From Agarophyton chilense (lineage: Eukaryota > Rhodophyta > Florideophyceae > Gracilariales > Gracilariaceae), in the NCBI GenBank assembly GCA_030374765.1, contig JARGXX010000013.1, positions 124,001-188,000 on the forward strand: 64,000 nt of DNA. Direction: 5' to 3'. The translations under genes were made by a program, and so were the position numbers. Of the stretch, positions 62,560 to 64,000 are shown piece after piece. The notes below the pieces were generated by a model. That model was not told where the DNA came from. It saw only the letters and a list, made by a program, of their open reading frames with translations, and searched no databases. Position 1 is the first letter of the stretch; every line of letters begins with the position of its first letter.

Positions 62560-64000
62560 CTGAACAGCTTACTAATCAGGAACTGTCTGTACAGGCGCGA
62601 TGGACGCAGAGATTAAAGGCCTGGAAGCAGGTTTATGTTGCGTAGAAGAGGAGGAGGCAGCGCCGCTGGCCATAGCGGGAGATAAGATACTGGGTTTGGT
62701 TTTTGAGAGATGCACGGTAAAATCTACACGAAGGCTGACGGTGCCTTTTCAAGGTGGTATCTACTTTCCCTCCAAATTATATTTCGCATGGCTGTGCAAC
62801 TTCTTCATAGACACGTGACAAAACGGGCACAAACCATCCCGGTTTGTAACGAGCCGGAGGGAGAATTCTGCAAGGGTGCTGCCACTGTTAATGTTATTTC
62901 CTACATGCTGCAGCTTTGTGGCTTACATCTGCAGGCGTAAGGTTGTTCGACCATATCAAGAACGACAATATCTGACATGACAAATAAATGACAAGAGGCA
63001 AGTTAATGAAGAAAAATCTGCATGAACGGACGGCTATAGTTCAAAAATACCGAGACGACGCAAACTCGCTAACAAAAGCATCAAATGCAAACGAAATCGA
63101 GAGAGAAGTAAATCGCAGAACACGATTCACAAGAGCACAAAGAGTCAATGCAATGAAGACTTAAGAGCAAAAAACATCGAGCAACGAAGGTATGAAAAAT
63201 GGAAAAAGAAAACTGAAGAACAACCATCTTGATAGCTACAGAAACCCAGCAGAGAAATTGTTTTTTGGCTTGTGCTGATACTCTTTGCCTCCATTCCATA
63301 TTCTCTTTACGCCCTTCACCACGTATTCTAAAGCTTACGTGTAGATCAGTATCATGGACAATACCGCAATTACTAAAACGGTCACTATTAACACCACGAA
63401 AAATCTAATGATATGTTTTGGGACTGTACGTATAACATTAATTTTAAAATTAAAAGAGTTCGATATCGTGGTCGAAACGGAGAATTTATCCGAGAAACAG
63501 CACCAACAGGATAGACTGTAATTAATCTTCAATATACGTATCGCAACATAAACTGCAACTCAACGTTGGGGTTACTGGTGTGGTAGTCGTCATTAATGCA
63601 CTTTATCCACATCTTCTAGACAGAATGCTTTCCAATTTCACTGAAATCAGGAACAGAGTATTGCGTCTTTCTAAAAACGACAAAAATGGAAGTACAACAA
63701 AAAAGCTTTGTACCACATTAAATTGATTTGATGGTTTAGTTTGCCTATGTCAAAATCAAACATAGGACATTTCTGCTCAGATTGGAATTCACAGCTACAG
63801 TTTATAACTGTAAAGGAGAACTATTGGAGAAAATGATAATCCAATTTTTTTCTCCAGAAAAAGTATATGTTTTTCTTTGGCTAGTGAAAAGTCAAAAAAT
63901 GTCTTTTCTTTCACACAAAATGAACACATCTTTCGTCACTAAACCACTATTTTTTTGTATGCCTGTGAGCCTGAAATCCTCGGTCTTGCGTGAGAAAGTA
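62560..64000. other. AT-rich, no gene recognised
   Basis: Short frames only (for example 62710-62940, plus), without family motifs. The last 1 kb is AT-rich with many homopolymer runs. No RNA gene or transposon end was seen. Confidence 0.5.

Overview
This is a eukaryotic nuclear window. It has spliceosomal-type GT..AG signals, single-exon remnants of mitochondrial-carrier, fatty-acid-elongase-complex and sulfotransferase genes, and a dense load of LTR retrotransposons (Ty3/gypsy and Ty1/copia) plus piggyBac-like and CACTA-like DNA transposons. Moderate GC, gypsy chromoviruses and a carbohydrate-type sulfotransferase would fit a marine alga, possibly a florideophyte red alga. That is inference; nothing here identifies the species.

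Layout. (1) 1-9358: a Ty3/gypsy chromovirus (family A, + strand) cut by the window edge, with gag, protease, RT/RNase H, integrase and chromodomain, then a long ANTISENSE gene and a ~350-bp LTR at 9010-9358. (2) 9359-10998: the leader and gag of a second family-A copy, apparently sharing that LTR. (3) 10999-21524: a complete family-B chromovirus on the minus strand, with two 618-bp LTRs. It also carries a large gene antisense to pol between the chromodomain and its 3' LTR, with its own TATA-like box. (4) 21525-22330: a piggyBac-like transposase remnant cut exactly at the LTR edge. (5) 22331-29745: no convincing gene. (6) 29746-31308: a decayed sulfotransferase and a low-complexity ORF. (7) 34391-39324: a head-to-head pair, a basic/acidic nuclear-type ORF and a broken CACTA/Transposase_21-like transposase. 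(8) 39900-46745: decayed or intron-broken host-like genes (membrane protein, SLC25 carrier, TMEM230-like protein) and a striking ~260-bp tandem array of intron-like units. (9) 47200-50918: a degraded Ty1/copia element. (10) 51002-51694: a 3-hydroxyacyl-CoA dehydratase (HACD/PHS1) pseudogene. (11) 51785-62556: a SAP/coiled-coil reading region into which a complete 8.85-kb Ty3/gypsy element (family C, 1425-bp LTRs, target duplication AAACG) lies inserted. (12) 62560-64000: AT-rich sequence without a gene.

The most unusual biology is in families A and B. Two clearly different chromovirus families have the same layout: 5' LTR, gag, pol and chromodomain on one strand, converging on an extra gene of about 1.6-2.6 kb on the other strand, placed just inside the 3' LTR. 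The antisense products resemble no family I recognise. They share weak motifs, and the family-A copy ends with a nuclear-localisation-like basic motif. All copies here carry inactivating mutations, so the evidence is architectural rather than functional.
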